Part shown: piece after piece, positions 1-7,583 of the stretch
How the letters are laid out: the number at the start of each line of letters is the position of its first letter
Numbering within the stretch: the first letter of the stretch is position 1
Assembly: GCA_002421985.1 (NCBI GenBank)
Contig: DISF01000018.1
Location: 77,125-92,336 of the forward strand
Length of the DNA: 15,212 nt
Direction: 5' to 3'
From: Roseovarius sp. UBA6217
GTDB taxonomy: Bacteria; Pseudomonadota; Alphaproteobacteria; Rhodobacterales; Rhodobacteraceae
The notes under the pieces: model-generated
The model's input: only the letters and a program-made list of their open reading frames with translations
Told to the model about the DNA's origin: nothing
Databases searched by the model: none
Translations under genes and position numbers: made by a program

Positions 1-86
1 GAAAAGTCAAAAATCGAGGTGCCCAAAAGTCTATCAACTTTTTCTGAAATTGCTTTAAAATACTCAAATCCCCGGCGCGCCGCGCC
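1..86. other. AT-rich non-coding segment downstream of ruvB
   Basis: The first ~70 bases are clearly richer in A and T than the rest of the window, with runs such as aaaagt, actttttct and tttaaaata. They end at a GGCGCGCC palindrome next to the ruvB stop. I see no convincing gene. On the minus strand the GC-rich palindrome followed by T-rich sequence could end ruvCAB transcription, but the stem is not well formed. The window edge prevents further judgement. Confidence 0.35.
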
Positions 87-1115
87 TCACTCCTCGAACA
101 GATCGCTCTGCCCCTTCGGCCCCGGTGCCTCCAGCCCCAGATGCCGCCACGCCGCCTGCGTCAGCATCCGCCCGCGCGGCGTGCGCTGGATGAGGCCCTG
201 TTGCAACAGGAACGGCTCGATCACCTCTTCCAGCGCGTCGCGACTTTCCGACAGCGCCGCCGACAGCGTCTCGATCCCCACCGGCCCGCCGCCATAGGCC
301 TCGGCAATCAGCCGCAGATAGCGCCGGTCGGCCCCATCGAGCCCCAGATGATCCACCCCCAGCCGGGTCAGTGAGCTATCGGCCAGCGCGCGGCTGATCC
401 GCCCGCCGCCCTCGACCACGGCGAAATCCACCACCCGGCGCAAGAGGCGGCCCGCGATGCGCGGCGTGCCGCGCGCGCGCCGGGCAATCTCGCGCGCGCC
501 CGCGTCCTCGGTGGGGATATTCAGAAGCCGCGCGTTGCGGGTGACGATCTCGTGCAACTCGTCGATCTCGTAGAATTGCAGCCGCGTGGGGATGCCGAAC
601 CGATCACGCAGCGGCGTGGTCAAAAGGCCCAGCCGCGTCGTCGCGCCGACCAGCGTGAAGGGCTGCAACTCGATCCGCACGGTGCGCGCGGCGGGGCCAG
701 AGCCGATCACCAGATCCAGCTCGAAATCCTCCATCGCGGGGTAAAGCACCTCCTCCACCGCCGGGTTGAGGCGGTGTATCTCGTCGATGAAGAGCACATC
801 GTTGCGCTCCAGATTGGTCAGGATCGCCGCCAGATCGCCGGCTTTTGCCAGCACTGGCCCCGAGGTCATGCGAAACCCCACACCAAGCTCGCGCGCCATG
901 ATCTGCGCCAGCGTCGTCTTGCCAAGGCCGGGGGGGCCGTGAAACAGCGTGTGATCCATCGCCTCGCCGCGCTGGCGGGCAGAGGCGATGAACACCGCCA
1001 GATTGGCCCGCGCCTCGCGCTGGCCGATGAATTCCGACAGCGCCTGCGGCCGCAGGCTGCGGTCCAGATCCTCGGGCAGCGCCTCGGGCCGCAGGGCGGG
1101 ATCGGGTTCGGTCAT
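87..1115 (-). CDS. ruvB: Holliday junction branch migration helicase RuvB
   Basis: RuvB is the hexameric AAA+ motor that, with RuvA, drives branch migration of Holliday junctions in recombinational repair. The 342-residue product has the usual family length. Walker A GPPGLGKT lies at about residues 60-67, Walker B LFIDE at 108-112, sensor-1 GATTR at 157-161 and the arginine-finger segment PLRDRFG at 168-174. The C-terminal winged-helix DNA-binding domain contains a GLIQRTPRGRML stretch typical of RuvB. It is the last gene of ruvC-ruvA-ruvB, starting four bases after the ruvA stop, so it is almost certainly co-transcribed with ruvA. Product identity is secure. Confidence 0.98.
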   Translation of the reverse strand: MTEPDPALRPEALPEDLDRSLRPQALSEFIGQREARANLAVFIASARQRGEAMDHTLFHGPPGLGKTTLAQIMARELGVGFRMTSGPVLAKAGDLAAILTNLERNDVLFIDEIHRLNPAVEEVLYPAMEDFELDLVIGSGPAARTVRIELQPFTLVGATTRLGLLTTPLRDRFGIPTRLQFYEIDELHEIVTRNARLLNIPTEDAGAREIARRARGTPRIAGRLLRRVVDFAVVEGGGRISRALADSSLTRLGVDHLGLDGADRRYLRLIAEAYGGGPVGIETLSAALSESRDALEEVIEPFLLQQGLIQRTPRGRMLTQAAWRHLGLEAPGPKGQSDLFEE

Positions 1116-1119
1116 CGCC

Positions 1120-1785
1120 TCACCCCTTCGGTGCCAGAAGCCGCAGCGCGGCGCGGATCAGGGCGGAGGTGTCGGCCTCCGGGGCCGCCCCCGCGGCCTG
1201 CGCCACCGCGCCCGCCGCTTCGCCGGGGCCGTAGCCGAGATTGGTCAGCGCCGAGAGCGCCTCGGCCTGCGCGCCGGGGCTGGCCGGGGCCACCATAGCT
1301 CGCGCAGGGGCCGTCTCGATCACCGCATCCTCGGCCCCTGCCTCGGGCGGCACGGCGGGGGCCATCTCCCCCATCGCCATCACCGCAGGTGCCTTGTCCT
1401 TCAGCTCGTTCACCACCCGCTGCGCGGTCTTGGCCCCCACCCCCTTGGCCGCCGTGATCGAATGCCAATCCCCCAGCGTGATCGCCCGGCTCACGCCTTC
1501 GGGGCCGAGCGCGCCCAGAATGGCCAGCGATGCCTTTGCGCCGATGCCCTGCACACCCATCAGCAGGCGATGCCATTCCTTTTCCACCAGCGTGGGAAAG
1601 CCGAAGAGCTGCAACAGATCCTCGCGCACCAGCAGGTCAGTATAAAGGGCCGCCATCCCGCCCACCCCCGGAAGGGCTGCCAGCGTGCGCTCCGAACAAT
1701 AGACGATATAGCCCACGCCGCGCACGTCGATCAGCACATGATCCGCGCCGCGCCAGTCAACCCGGCCCGCGATGCGCCCGATCAT
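1120..1785 (-). CDS. ruvA: Holliday junction DNA-binding subunit RuvA
   Basis: RuvA binds four-way junctions as a tetramer and loads RuvB rings. In the 221-residue product, residues 1-62 form the OB-fold domain (start MIGRIAGRV). Two helix-hairpin-helix motifs follow, GVQGIGAK at 77-84 and GVGAKTAQRVVNELK at 115-129. An Ala/Pro-rich flexible linker runs from about 132 to 170, and a small C-terminal domain that contacts RuvB runs from about 171 to 219. The linker is somewhat long for the family, which is common in GC-rich alphaproteobacteria. The start ATG overlaps the ruvC stop (ATGA), implying translational coupling. Confidence 0.97.
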   Translation of the reverse strand: MIGRIAGRVDWRGADHVLIDVRGVGYIVYCSERTLAALPGVGGMAALYTDLLVREDLLQLFGFPTLVEKEWHRLLMGVQGIGAKASLAILGALGPEGVSRAITLGDWHSITAAKGVGAKTAQRVVNELKDKAPAVMAMGEMAPAVPPEAGAEDAVIETAPARAMVAPASPGAQAEALSALTNLGYGPGEAAGAVAQAAGAAPEADTSALIRAALRLLAPKG

Positions 1786-2267
1786 GCCAGGCCCCCGGCC
1801 AGCGCCCGCCCGTAATGCGCATGGCAGATCGCCACCGCCAGCGCATCCGCCGCATCCGGCCCCGCCAGCACCACGCCGGGAAGCTGCACGCGCACCATAT
1901 GCGCCACCTGCTCCTTGGCGGCATGGCCCACGCCCACCACGGTTTTTTTCACCCGGTTGGGCGAATATTCCCCCACCGTCAGCCCGTATTGCGCGGGCAC
2001 CAGAAGCGCCACGCCACGCGCCTGACCGAGCTTGAGCGTGCCCGCCCCGTCCTTGTTCACGAAAGTCTGCTCCACCGCCGCTGCCTGCGGGTCGAACCGC
2101 TGCACGATATCGGTGAGCTGCTCGTAAAGCGACAAAAGCCGCGCGCCCAGATCATCGCCTGTGGAATGGCACACGCCATTGGCGATATGGCTGAGCCTGC
2201 TGCCCGTCACCTCGATCACGCCCCAGCCAAGGTTGCGCAACCCCGGATCAATGCCCAATACCCGCAT
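1782..2267 (-). CDS. ruvC: Crossover junction endodeoxyribonuclease RuvC
   Basis: RuvC is the dimeric resolvase that nicks Holliday junctions symmetrically. From the chosen ATG the product has 161 residues, slightly short but normal. The four catalytic acidic residues of the RNase H-like fold are at the expected places: D7 (GIDPG), E66 (AVEQTF), and D138 and D141 (PDAADALA). The reading frame stays open far upstream of this ATG, but MRVLGIDPG is the canonical N-terminus, so the longer frame is rejected. A weak purine-rich stretch (gggcaggg) precedes the start. It is the first gene of the ruvCAB operon and its stop overlaps the ruvA start. Confidence 0.97.
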   Translation of the reverse strand: MRVLGIDPGLRNLGWGVIEVTGSRLSHIANGVCHSTGDDLGARLLSLYEQLTDIVQRFDPQAAAVEQTFVNKDGAGTLKLGQARGVALLVPAQYGLTVGEYSPNRVKKTVVGVGHAAKEQVAHMVRVQLPGVVLAGPDAADALAVAICHAHYGRALAGGLA

Positions 2268-2298
2268 GTCTGCCCTGCCCGTTTCGGATTTTTCCCTC

Positions 2299-2326
2299 AA
2301 TAGCACGAAACGTGAACGATAACCAA
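2299..2326 (-). promoter_or_regulatory. Candidate ruvCAB promoter
   Basis: Read on the minus strand, TTGGTT (2321-2326) and GCTATT (2299-2304) are separated by 16 bases and lie about 32 bases upstream of the ruvC ATG. The boxes match sigma-70 consensus only loosely. Position and spacing are reasonable, but this is an inference by eye. Confidence 0.3.
2303..2317 (-). promoter_or_regulatory. Imperfect LexA (SOS) box upstream of ruvCAB
   Basis: The alphaproteobacterial LexA box is GTTC-N7-GTTC. The minus strand here reads GTTC, seven bases (acgtttc), then GTGC: one mismatch in the second half-site. The site lies in the spacer of the candidate promoter, where a repressor would block RNA polymerase. 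Ruv genes are SOS-regulated in several bacteria, including alphaproteobacteria. The match is imperfect, so binding is inferred. Confidence 0.4.
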
Positions 2327-2369
2327 GCACAATGCGCCTCCGCCCCCCGCGGCCAAGCCCTGCATGAAC

Positions 2370-2386
2370 TGCATAAGGACTATGCA
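2370..2386. repeat. Short inverted repeat in the ruvC / DUF1127 intergenic region
   Basis: TGCATA (2370-2375) and TATGCA (2381-2386) are perfect inverted repeats separated by five bases (aggac). Another TGCAT lies just upstream at 2361. The spacing suits a dimeric regulator half-site pair about 90-100 bases upstream of the DUF1127 start. No regulator can be named, and an arrangement this short could be chance. Confidence 0.25.
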
Positions 2387-2439
2387 CAAAGCGCGGCTTG
2401 TCCGGGCGGGCTGCCTTGAATAGCTGCACTCTGCAAACG

Positions 2440-2450
2440 CCCCCCCCCCC
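2440..2450 (+). repeat. Homopolymeric tract of 11 C
   Basis: An uninterrupted run of eleven C residues lies 26 bases upstream of the DUF1127 start codon, between the putative promoter area and the ribosome binding site (aagga at 2463-2467). Tracts of this length are prone to slippage, and also to sequencing error. If the length varies in the cell it would alter leader spacing, not the protein. Confidence 0.7.
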
Positions 2451-2476
2451 GCAGCCCCTTTCAAGGACACAGACAG

Positions 2477-2674
2477 ATGGCACTTGTTGACACCCCCCGC
2501 GCCCACGCGCCTGCCCCCCCCGCCCAAGGCGTCTTTTCGCGCCTCATCGAGGCCGTGATCTCGTGGAACGACCGCCGCGCCACGCGCAACGCGCTGGCCC
2601 GTCTCTCGGATCGCGCGCTTGACGATATCGGCCTGAGCCGTGGCGATATCGACCGGATCGCCCGCCGCTTCTGA
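2477..2674 (+). CDS. DUF1127 (YjiS-like) small basic protein
   Basis: The 65-residue protein carries the DUF1127 signature in its C-terminal half: a W-N-D-R-R-A-T-R helix followed by LARLSDRALDDIGLSRGDI and a basic end. The N-terminal ~18 residues are Pro/Ala-rich and probably disordered. DUF1127 proteins are small Arg-rich proteins common in Rhodobacteraceae. Some family members in other alphaproteobacteria have been linked to RNA interactions, stress, and phosphate or carbon metabolism, but the role of this one is unknown. A good ribosome binding site (aagga) lies about nine bases before the ATG. It is a single-gene unit ending at the strong terminator 23 bases downstream. Confidence 0.9.
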   Translation: MALVDTPRAHAPAPPAQGVFSRLIEAVISWNDRRATRNALARLSDRALDDIGLSRGDIDRIARRF

Positions 2675-2696
2675 CGGCACGGGCCTCCGGGCCATG

Positions 2697-2735
2697 AAAA
2701 CGCCCCGCGGGGATATTACCCGTGCGGGGCGTTTT
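2697..2735. terminator. Bidirectional intrinsic terminator
   Basis: A 12-bp perfect stem, AAAACGCCCCGC (2697-2708) pairing with GCGGGGCGTTTT (2724-2735), encloses a 15-base loop. Each arm supplies the T-tract for one direction, so it can end transcription on both strands. It serves the DUF1127 gene on plus, and on minus the short gene ending at 2752, with prmA upstream of it. Confidence 0.9.
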
Positions 2736-2751
2736 CGTGTCAGCGAGGGCC

Positions 2752-2922
2752 TCAGCGCAAGACAAGGGCGAGGAATATGATCCCGCGCAGCGGCACCGAT
2801 GGGCGGCGGCGACGCGGTATGAAAACGATCAACCCGTCCGAGCGGATTTGCCGACATATCCGCGCGTGGCTCGCGCCTATCCGGCGGAGGCGGGCGTTGA
2901 AGTCACGAGTGGCACCAGGCAT
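2752..2922 (-). CDS. Small basic protein with a C-terminal hydrophobic end, possibly truncated
   Basis: A 56-codon minus-strand frame runs from ATG 2922 to a TGA 16 bases from the bidirectional terminator. The product begins with a charged helix-like stretch (RDFNARLRRIG), continues to a very basic segment (PRRRRPSVPLRG) and ends in a hydrophobic run (IIFLALVLR), then stops. That layout resembles the start of a single-pass membrane protein cut off inside its membrane segment. The frame uses ATA four times, a codon avoided in the neighbouring genes, and its ribosome binding site is weak. It may be a decayed remnant. Its position, convergent on a two-way terminator, argues that something is or was transcribed here. 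The rest of 2736-3028 shows no other gene. Function unknown. Confidence 0.4.
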   Translation of the reverse strand: MPGATRDFNARLRRIGASHARICRQIRSDGLIVFIPRRRRPSVPLRGIIFLALVLR

Positions 2923-3028
2923 GGTTTCGATCCCGGATCACAGCCCCCACCGTGATGCGGAAATTCTGCGTCCGAAATGTGGCAATAACACGGCACGCCG
3001 CCGCAACGGGCCAGATTTAGCCTTTTTT

Positions 3029-3901
3029 TCATCGATTTTTTGACATTGTCAGGGTGGACCAGTCACCAATTTCCTCGTGATGATCGACACTGTTTCCAAG
3101 CGCGGAATAAACCGCGATCACCTCTGCCGCCTGTTCGTTGAGCAGACCAGAGAGAATCACCTTGCCGCCCGGCGCAAGGCTTTGCGTGATCCCCGGTGCC
3201 AGCGCCAGAAGCGGCCCCTTGAGGATATTGGCAAAGATCAGATCATAGGGGGCACCCTCGCGCAACGCGGGATGCTCCAGCCCCTCGGCCTCGATGCAGC
3301 GCACCCGGCCGTCAAGCCCGTTGGCCACGACATTGGCCTGCGCCACCTCCACCGCCACCGCGTCGATATCCGAGGCAAGGAATTCGCCCGGCCAGATCCG
3401 CGCCGCCGCCATCGCCAGAACGGCGGAGCCACAGCCCAGATCGAGCACCCTGCGCCCGACAAAGCCCTGCCCCGCCAGCCGGTCCAGCGCGCGCAGACAA
3501 CCCTGCGTCGTGCCGTGATGCCCGGTGCCAAAGGCCATCGCCGCCTCGATCAAGAGCGGAAGCGCATCCTCGGGCACGCGGTCCGCGTCGTGGCTACCAT
3601 AAACGAAAAAGCGCCCGGCCACCACCGGGCACAGATCGCGGCGCACCTTGGCGACCCAATCCACCTCAGGCAGTTCCGACACGGTGAAGGCCCGCGCGCC
3701 ATGCGCCGCCGCCAACAGATCAAGCCGCACCGCATCGGGGGCCGCCTCGAAATAGGCCCCGATCTCCCACAGCTTTGATCCGTCCTCCATCTCGAAGCAT
3801 CCAACGCCGGTGGGGGCTGGATCGAACTCCTCCAGCGCCAGCGCCAGCGCCTCGGCGCGGGTCTTGTCGTCAAGCGTGGTAATGGCGGTCCATGTCGTCA
3901 T
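3029..3901 (-). CDS. prmA: Ribosomal protein L11 methyltransferase PrmA
   Basis: PrmA uses S-adenosylmethionine to trimethylate ribosomal protein L11. The 290-residue product has the family's FGTGHHGTT motif (about 124-132), SAM motif I LDLGCGSAVLA (153-163), the acidic post-I residue in SDID (177-180) and the catalytic-loop motif IFANIL (222-227). The Cys in PrmA's usual 'GCGSG' region is present. I chose the ATG at 3901 because AGAGGA lies at good spacing before it. An in-frame ATG at 3919, overlapping the MFS stop as ATGA, would add six residues and cannot be excluded. It lies downstream of the MFS gene in the same direction. No clear terminator immediately follows. Confidence 0.95.
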   Translation of the reverse strand: MTTWTAITTLDDKTRAEALALALEEFDPAPTGVGCFEMEDGSKLWEIGAYFEAAPDAVRLDLLAAAHGARAFTVSELPEVDWVAKVRRDLCPVVAGRFFVYGSHDADRVPEDALPLLIEAAMAFGTGHHGTTQGCLRALDRLAGQGFVGRRVLDLGCGSAVLAMAAARIWPGEFLASDIDAVAVEVAQANVVANGLDGRVRCIEAEGLEHPALREGAPYDLIFANILKGPLLALAPGITQSLAPGGKVILSGLLNEQAAEVIAVYSALGNSVDHHEEIGDWSTLTMSKNR

Positions 3902-3915
3902 GGTGGTCTGTCCTC

Positions 3916-5148
3916 TCATTGGGCGGGCGCGGGCAGCGCCCGCGCGAATATTGTCTCATTGCCCGGCTCGGGGTGGCGCGGGATCATCAGCGCAAGCACC
4001 AGCGACAGCCCCGCCATCCCCGCCGCCGCGCCGAACACCGCAGCAGGCGAGACCAGCCACACATAGCCCAGCGCCGCCGGCAAAAAGACAGCAGCGATAT
4101 GGTTGATGGTGAATGCCACGGCGGCGGTGGGGGCGATATCGCCGGGATCGGCGATCTTCTGGAAATAGGTCTTGAGGGCGAGGGCCAGCGAAAACAGGAT
4201 GTGATCCACCACGTAAAGCGTGGCCGCCAGCACCACCCCCCAGCCGAACAGATAAATCCCGCCATAGGCCAGGAACACCAGCGCCAGCCCGATATACTCA
4301 AATATCAGCGTGCGGCGCTCGCCAAAGCGGAACACGGCGCGGCCCATCAGCGGCGCGGCCACCATGTTGACGACAAGGTTGATCATGAACAGCGCCGTGA
4401 CCTCATGCACCTCAAAGCCGAACTTCTCGACCATCATGAACCCGGCAAAGACCACAAAAATCTGCCGCCGGGCACCGGCCATGAATTGCAGCGCATAATA
4501 AAGCCAGTAGCGGCGGCGCAGGATCATCTTCTTGATCTGCGGGTTGGGGGCCTCGAACCGCGGATAGGCCAGCAGGCAGAACACCGCCACGCAGGCGGTA
4601 AACCCGCCCGAAACCATGTAGACAAGATTGTAGCTCAGATCGAAGGCCCGCCATGTCAGCACGATGAGCAGATAGGCCACCAGCGTCGCCCCCGACCCGG
4701 CCGCCAAGAGCCAGCCCAGCATCTGCGGCGCGCGCAGCTTGTCGAGCCATTGCAGTTGCAGCGACTGGTTCACCGTCTCGTAATAGTGAAAGCCGATGGA
4801 GCTGAGCATGGTGATGGTCAGAATCCCGCCCAGGCCGGGGAATTCCGCCGTCAGCGCCGAGGCCACCCCCAGGAGCGCCAAGGACACCAGCGCCAGCACC
4901 TGCTCATGCATGAAGATGATGAGCGCGATCACGCCAATGGCGAAAAATCCCGGTATCTCGCGCACCGTATGCAGCCAGCCGATATCCGAGCCGTCGAACC
5001 CCGCCACCTCGATCACGAAATTATTGAGCAGCGCCGACCATGTCGCAAAGGCCACCGGCATAGCCGCGGCCATCAGAAACAAAAGCGTCGTGGGCCTGCG
5101 CCAGAACGGCAGCTCCCGCGCCCGCCCAAGGGGAAATTGCGCACTCAT
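3916..5148 (-). CDS. Major facilitator superfamily transporter, substrate unknown
   Basis: This 410-residue, very hydrophobic protein has about twelve predicted membrane helices and a cytoplasmic basic loop near the middle (KKMILRRRYW, about residue 205), which divides it into two six-helix halves as in MFS carriers. An FGERR stretch around 280 resembles the loop 8-9 motif. It belongs to an uncharacterised MFS group; the substrate cannot be read from sequence. The start is an ATG with a weak purine stretch (gcgag) upstream. Its stop lies 15 bases before the chosen prmA start, or overlaps the alternative one, so the two are probably one operon. The link with prmA looks positional, not functional. 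Confidence 0.85.
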   Translation of the reverse strand: MSAQFPLGRARELPFWRRPTTLLFLMAAAMPVAFATWSALLNNFVIEVAGFDGSDIGWLHTVREIPGFFAIGVIALIIFMHEQVLALVSLALLGVASALTAEFPGLGGILTITMLSSIGFHYYETVNQSLQLQWLDKLRAPQMLGWLLAAGSGATLVAYLLIVLTWRAFDLSYNLVYMVSGGFTACVAVFCLLAYPRFEAPNPQIKKMILRRRYWLYYALQFMAGARRQIFVVFAGFMMVEKFGFEVHEVTALFMINLVVNMVAAPLMGRAVFRFGERRTLIFEYIGLALVFLAYGGIYLFGWGVVLAATLYVVDHILFSLALALKTYFQKIADPGDIAPTAAVAFTINHIAAVFLPAALGYVWLVSPAAVFGAAAGMAGLSLVLALMIPRHPEPGNETIFARALPAPAQ

Positions 5149-5240
5149 GATCTCGCTTTACGCCCAAGCATGGCGATTGGCGAGGGGGGCGACGGGGAAT
5201 CGTCGACGGGGCAGCACGATCTTTAACCTCACACAAGCGC

Positions 5241-5268
5241 GTTGGGGAGCCGCGCAAGAGCCCCCAAC
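5241..5268. terminator. Possible weak hairpin between priA and the MFS gene
   Basis: GTTGGGG (5241-5247) and CCCCAAC (5262-5268) can pair as a 7-bp stem with a 14-base loop, about 30 bases beyond the priA stop. There is no strong T-tract on the minus side. It may attenuate priA transcription or be a chance structure. The rest of 5149-5297 must hold the MFS/prmA promoter, which I cannot pinpoint. Confidence 0.3.
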
Positions 5269-5297
5269 TTTCGACGTTTTATCCAGCCCCCGCCCGC

Positions 5298-7493
5298 TCA
5301 ATAAAAACTCTGCGGATCAATATCCACCGCCAGCCGCATCTGCGCGGGCAGTTTCACCGGCGCGAGCCAGCGCGATATGGCCGCTTGCAGGCCCGCGCCC
5401 TTCGGGGCCTTGATGAGCAGCCGCACCCGGTGCCGCCCCCTGATGCGGGCAATCGGCGCGGGCGCGGGACCATAGACCTCGGCCCCCGCCGCGCGCAGCG
5501 GGGCCGCGTTGCGCGCCAGCCAGCCGCCCAGATCGAACGCCGCTTTCATGTCGGGCGAACTGAGGATGATCCCCGCCATCCGCCCATAGGGCGGCACGCC
5601 CGCCACCTGCCGCGCGCGCGCCTCTGCCCGCCAGAAGCCCTCCTCGTCCCCGGCAAGGATCGCGCGGATCACCGGGTGATCGGGCTGATGGGTCTGGAGC
5701 AGCGCCACGCCCGGCCGCTCGGCGCGCCCCGCCCGCCCCGCCACCTGCCGCATAAGCTGAAACGTGTGCTCGGCGGCGCGCAGGTCGGACCCCTGAAGCC
5801 CCAGATCGGCGTCAATCACGCCCACCAGCGTCAGCAGCGGAAAATTATGCCCCTTGGCCACGAGTTGCGTGCCGATGATGATATCGGCCCCGCCCTCGGC
5901 AATCGCCGCGATCTGCTCCTTGAGCGCCCGCGCAGAGGCAAAGAGATCCGACGACAACACCGCGATCCGCGCGTCGGGAAAGAGCGCCGCCGCCTCCTCG
6001 GCCAGCCGCTCCACCCCCGGCCCGATGGCGGCCAGCCGCCCCTCCACCCCGCAGGCCGGGCAGGCGACAGGAACAGGCGCGCTCGCACCGCATTGGTGGC
6101 AGACAAGGCGATTCTGAAAGCGGTGCTCGACCATGCGCGCGTCGCAGTGCGCGCAGCCGATCTGATGGCCGCAGGCGCGGCACACGGTCACCGGCGCATA
6201 ACCGCGCCGGTTGAGAAACAGCATCGCCTGCTCGCCCAAGGCCAGCCGCGCCTTGACCGCCTGCCGCAGCGTGGGCGAGACCCACCGCCCCGCCGGCACC
6301 GCCTCGGCGCGCAGATCTATCGCCGCCAGTTCCGGCATCACCGCCACGCCGAAGCGTGCCGCCAGATCGAGCCGGTCGTATTTGCCGGCTTCGGCATTGG
6401 CCCAGCTTTCAAGGCTTGGCGTGGCCGAGGCGAGCACCACCCGCGCCGAGCAAAGCGAGGCCCTGAGCACCGCCATGTCGCGCGCGTGGTAAAGCACGCC
6501 ATCCTCCTGCTTGTAAGAGCCGTCATGCTCTTCATCCACCACGATCAACCCCAGATCGCGGAACGGCAGAAAAAGCGCCGAGCGCGCGCCGACGACAAGC
6601 TGCACGCCGCCCTCGCCCGCCATCTTCCACACCCGGCGGCGCTCGGCCATGGTCACGCCCGAATGCCATTCGGCGGGCCGCGTGCCAAAGCGCGCCTCGA
6701 CCCGCGTGAGAAACTCCGCCGTCAGCGCGATTTCGGGCAACAGCACCAGAGCCTGCCGCCCCCGGCGCAAACATTCGGCCACCGCCTCGAGATAGACTTC
6801 GGTCTTGCCCGATCCCGTGACGCCGCGCAAAAGCGTGGTGCCATAGCCGCCCGCGCGCACGCCTGCGCCAAGCGCCTCTGCCGCCGCCGCCTGATCCTCG
6901 GTGAGCATCTTGGCGGGCAAATCGGGGTCCAGCCTTGGGTAGGGCGCATCGCGCGGCGCGGTTTCCTCGATCAGCGCGCCTTGTGCCGCCAGCCCCTTGA
7001 CCACCGAGGCAGAGACCCCCGCCAGATCGCACAGGTCCGTGAGGCCAAACCCCATCCCGCCGTGATCGCGCAAGACCGCCAGCACCCGCGCCCGCGCCTC
7101 CGTCAACCGCGCGGGCTCCGCCCCGGACAGCCGGTAGACCTTGTGCGCCCCCGGCGGATCCGAGAGCCCCGGCGCGCGCGTCGCCAGCCGCAGCATGGCG
7201 GGCAGCGGCGTCAGCGTATAAGCCGCCGCGCGCACCAGAAAATCGCGCATTGCCGCACCCATCGGCGCGAGATCGAGCACCCGGCCCACCTTGCGCGCCT
7301 TCTTGAGGTCAAAACCGCCCGCGCCCGGCCCCCAGACCACCCCCATGATCCGCCGCGGCCCCAGCGGCACCTCGACGAAATCGCCCAGACCCACGCCGCC
7401 CTCTGGTGCCAGATAATCGAGCGTGCCCCCCAACGGCTGCGCGGTCAGCACCGCCACCAGCGCCCCCTCGTCGAAATGCTCGGGCAGGCTCAC
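5298..7493 (-). CDS. priA: Replication restart helicase PriA
   Basis: PriA recognises stalled or recombined forks and reloads the replisome; it is a 3'-5' superfamily 2 helicase. The 731-residue product has the N-terminal 3'-DNA-end-binding domain (about 1-110), Walker A GVTGSGKT (224-231), the DEEH box (320-323), and eight zinc-binding cysteines in four pairs (438/441, 447/450, 465/468, 478/481). Helicase motifs GTQLVAKGHNFP (541-552) and QVAGRAGR (583-590) follow. The start codon is GTG, supported by AAAGGAG eight bases upstream. It is divergent from the transaldolase across 90 bases. All key residues look intact. Confidence 0.97.
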   Translation of the reverse strand: MSLPEHFDEGALVAVLTAQPLGGTLDYLAPEGGVGLGDFVEVPLGPRRIMGVVWGPGAGGFDLKKARKVGRVLDLAPMGAAMRDFLVRAAAYTLTPLPAMLRLATRAPGLSDPPGAHKVYRLSGAEPARLTEARARVLAVLRDHGGMGFGLTDLCDLAGVSASVVKGLAAQGALIEETAPRDAPYPRLDPDLPAKMLTEDQAAAAEALGAGVRAGGYGTTLLRGVTGSGKTEVYLEAVAECLRRGRQALVLLPEIALTAEFLTRVEARFGTRPAEWHSGVTMAERRRVWKMAGEGGVQLVVGARSALFLPFRDLGLIVVDEEHDGSYKQEDGVLYHARDMAVLRASLCSARVVLASATPSLESWANAEAGKYDRLDLAARFGVAVMPELAAIDLRAEAVPAGRWVSPTLRQAVKARLALGEQAMLFLNRRGYAPVTVCRACGHQIGCAHCDARMVEHRFQNRLVCHQCGASAPVPVACPACGVEGRLAAIGPGVERLAEEAAALFPDARIAVLSSDLFASARALKEQIAAIAEGGADIIIGTQLVAKGHNFPLLTLVGVIDADLGLQGSDLRAAEHTFQLMRQVAGRAGRAERPGVALLQTHQPDHPVIRAILAGDEEGFWRAEARARQVAGVPPYGRMAGIILSSPDMKAAFDLGGWLARNAAPLRAAGAEVYGPAPAPIARIRGRHRVRLLIKAPKGAGLQAAISRWLAPVKLPAQMRLAVDIDPQSFY

Positions 7494-7583
7494 GCGGGTC
7501 GCTCCTTTGCGGGGTTTCAGCCCCCCGATCTATGCGGTAAAGGCAGGACCGAGACAACCCAACCCGCCAGAGAGGGCCGCCCC

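Noticed and set aside
2268..2483. Upstream extension of the ruvC frame (would add about 72 residues)
   Set aside because: The added residues are Gly/Arg-rich and unlike RuvC, cover the promoter and poly-C tract, and the canonical MRVLGIDPG start lies at 2267.
2777..3043. An 88-codon plus-strand frame between the terminator and prmA
   Set aside because: Although it has an aggaat just before its ATG, the product is Arg-rich and featureless, overlaps the prmA end, and competes with a better minus-strand candidate.
3892..5226. A 444-codon plus-strand frame opposite the MFS transporter
   Set aside because: It is very rich in His, Gln and Arg, shows no domain, and is the complement of a clear membrane protein.
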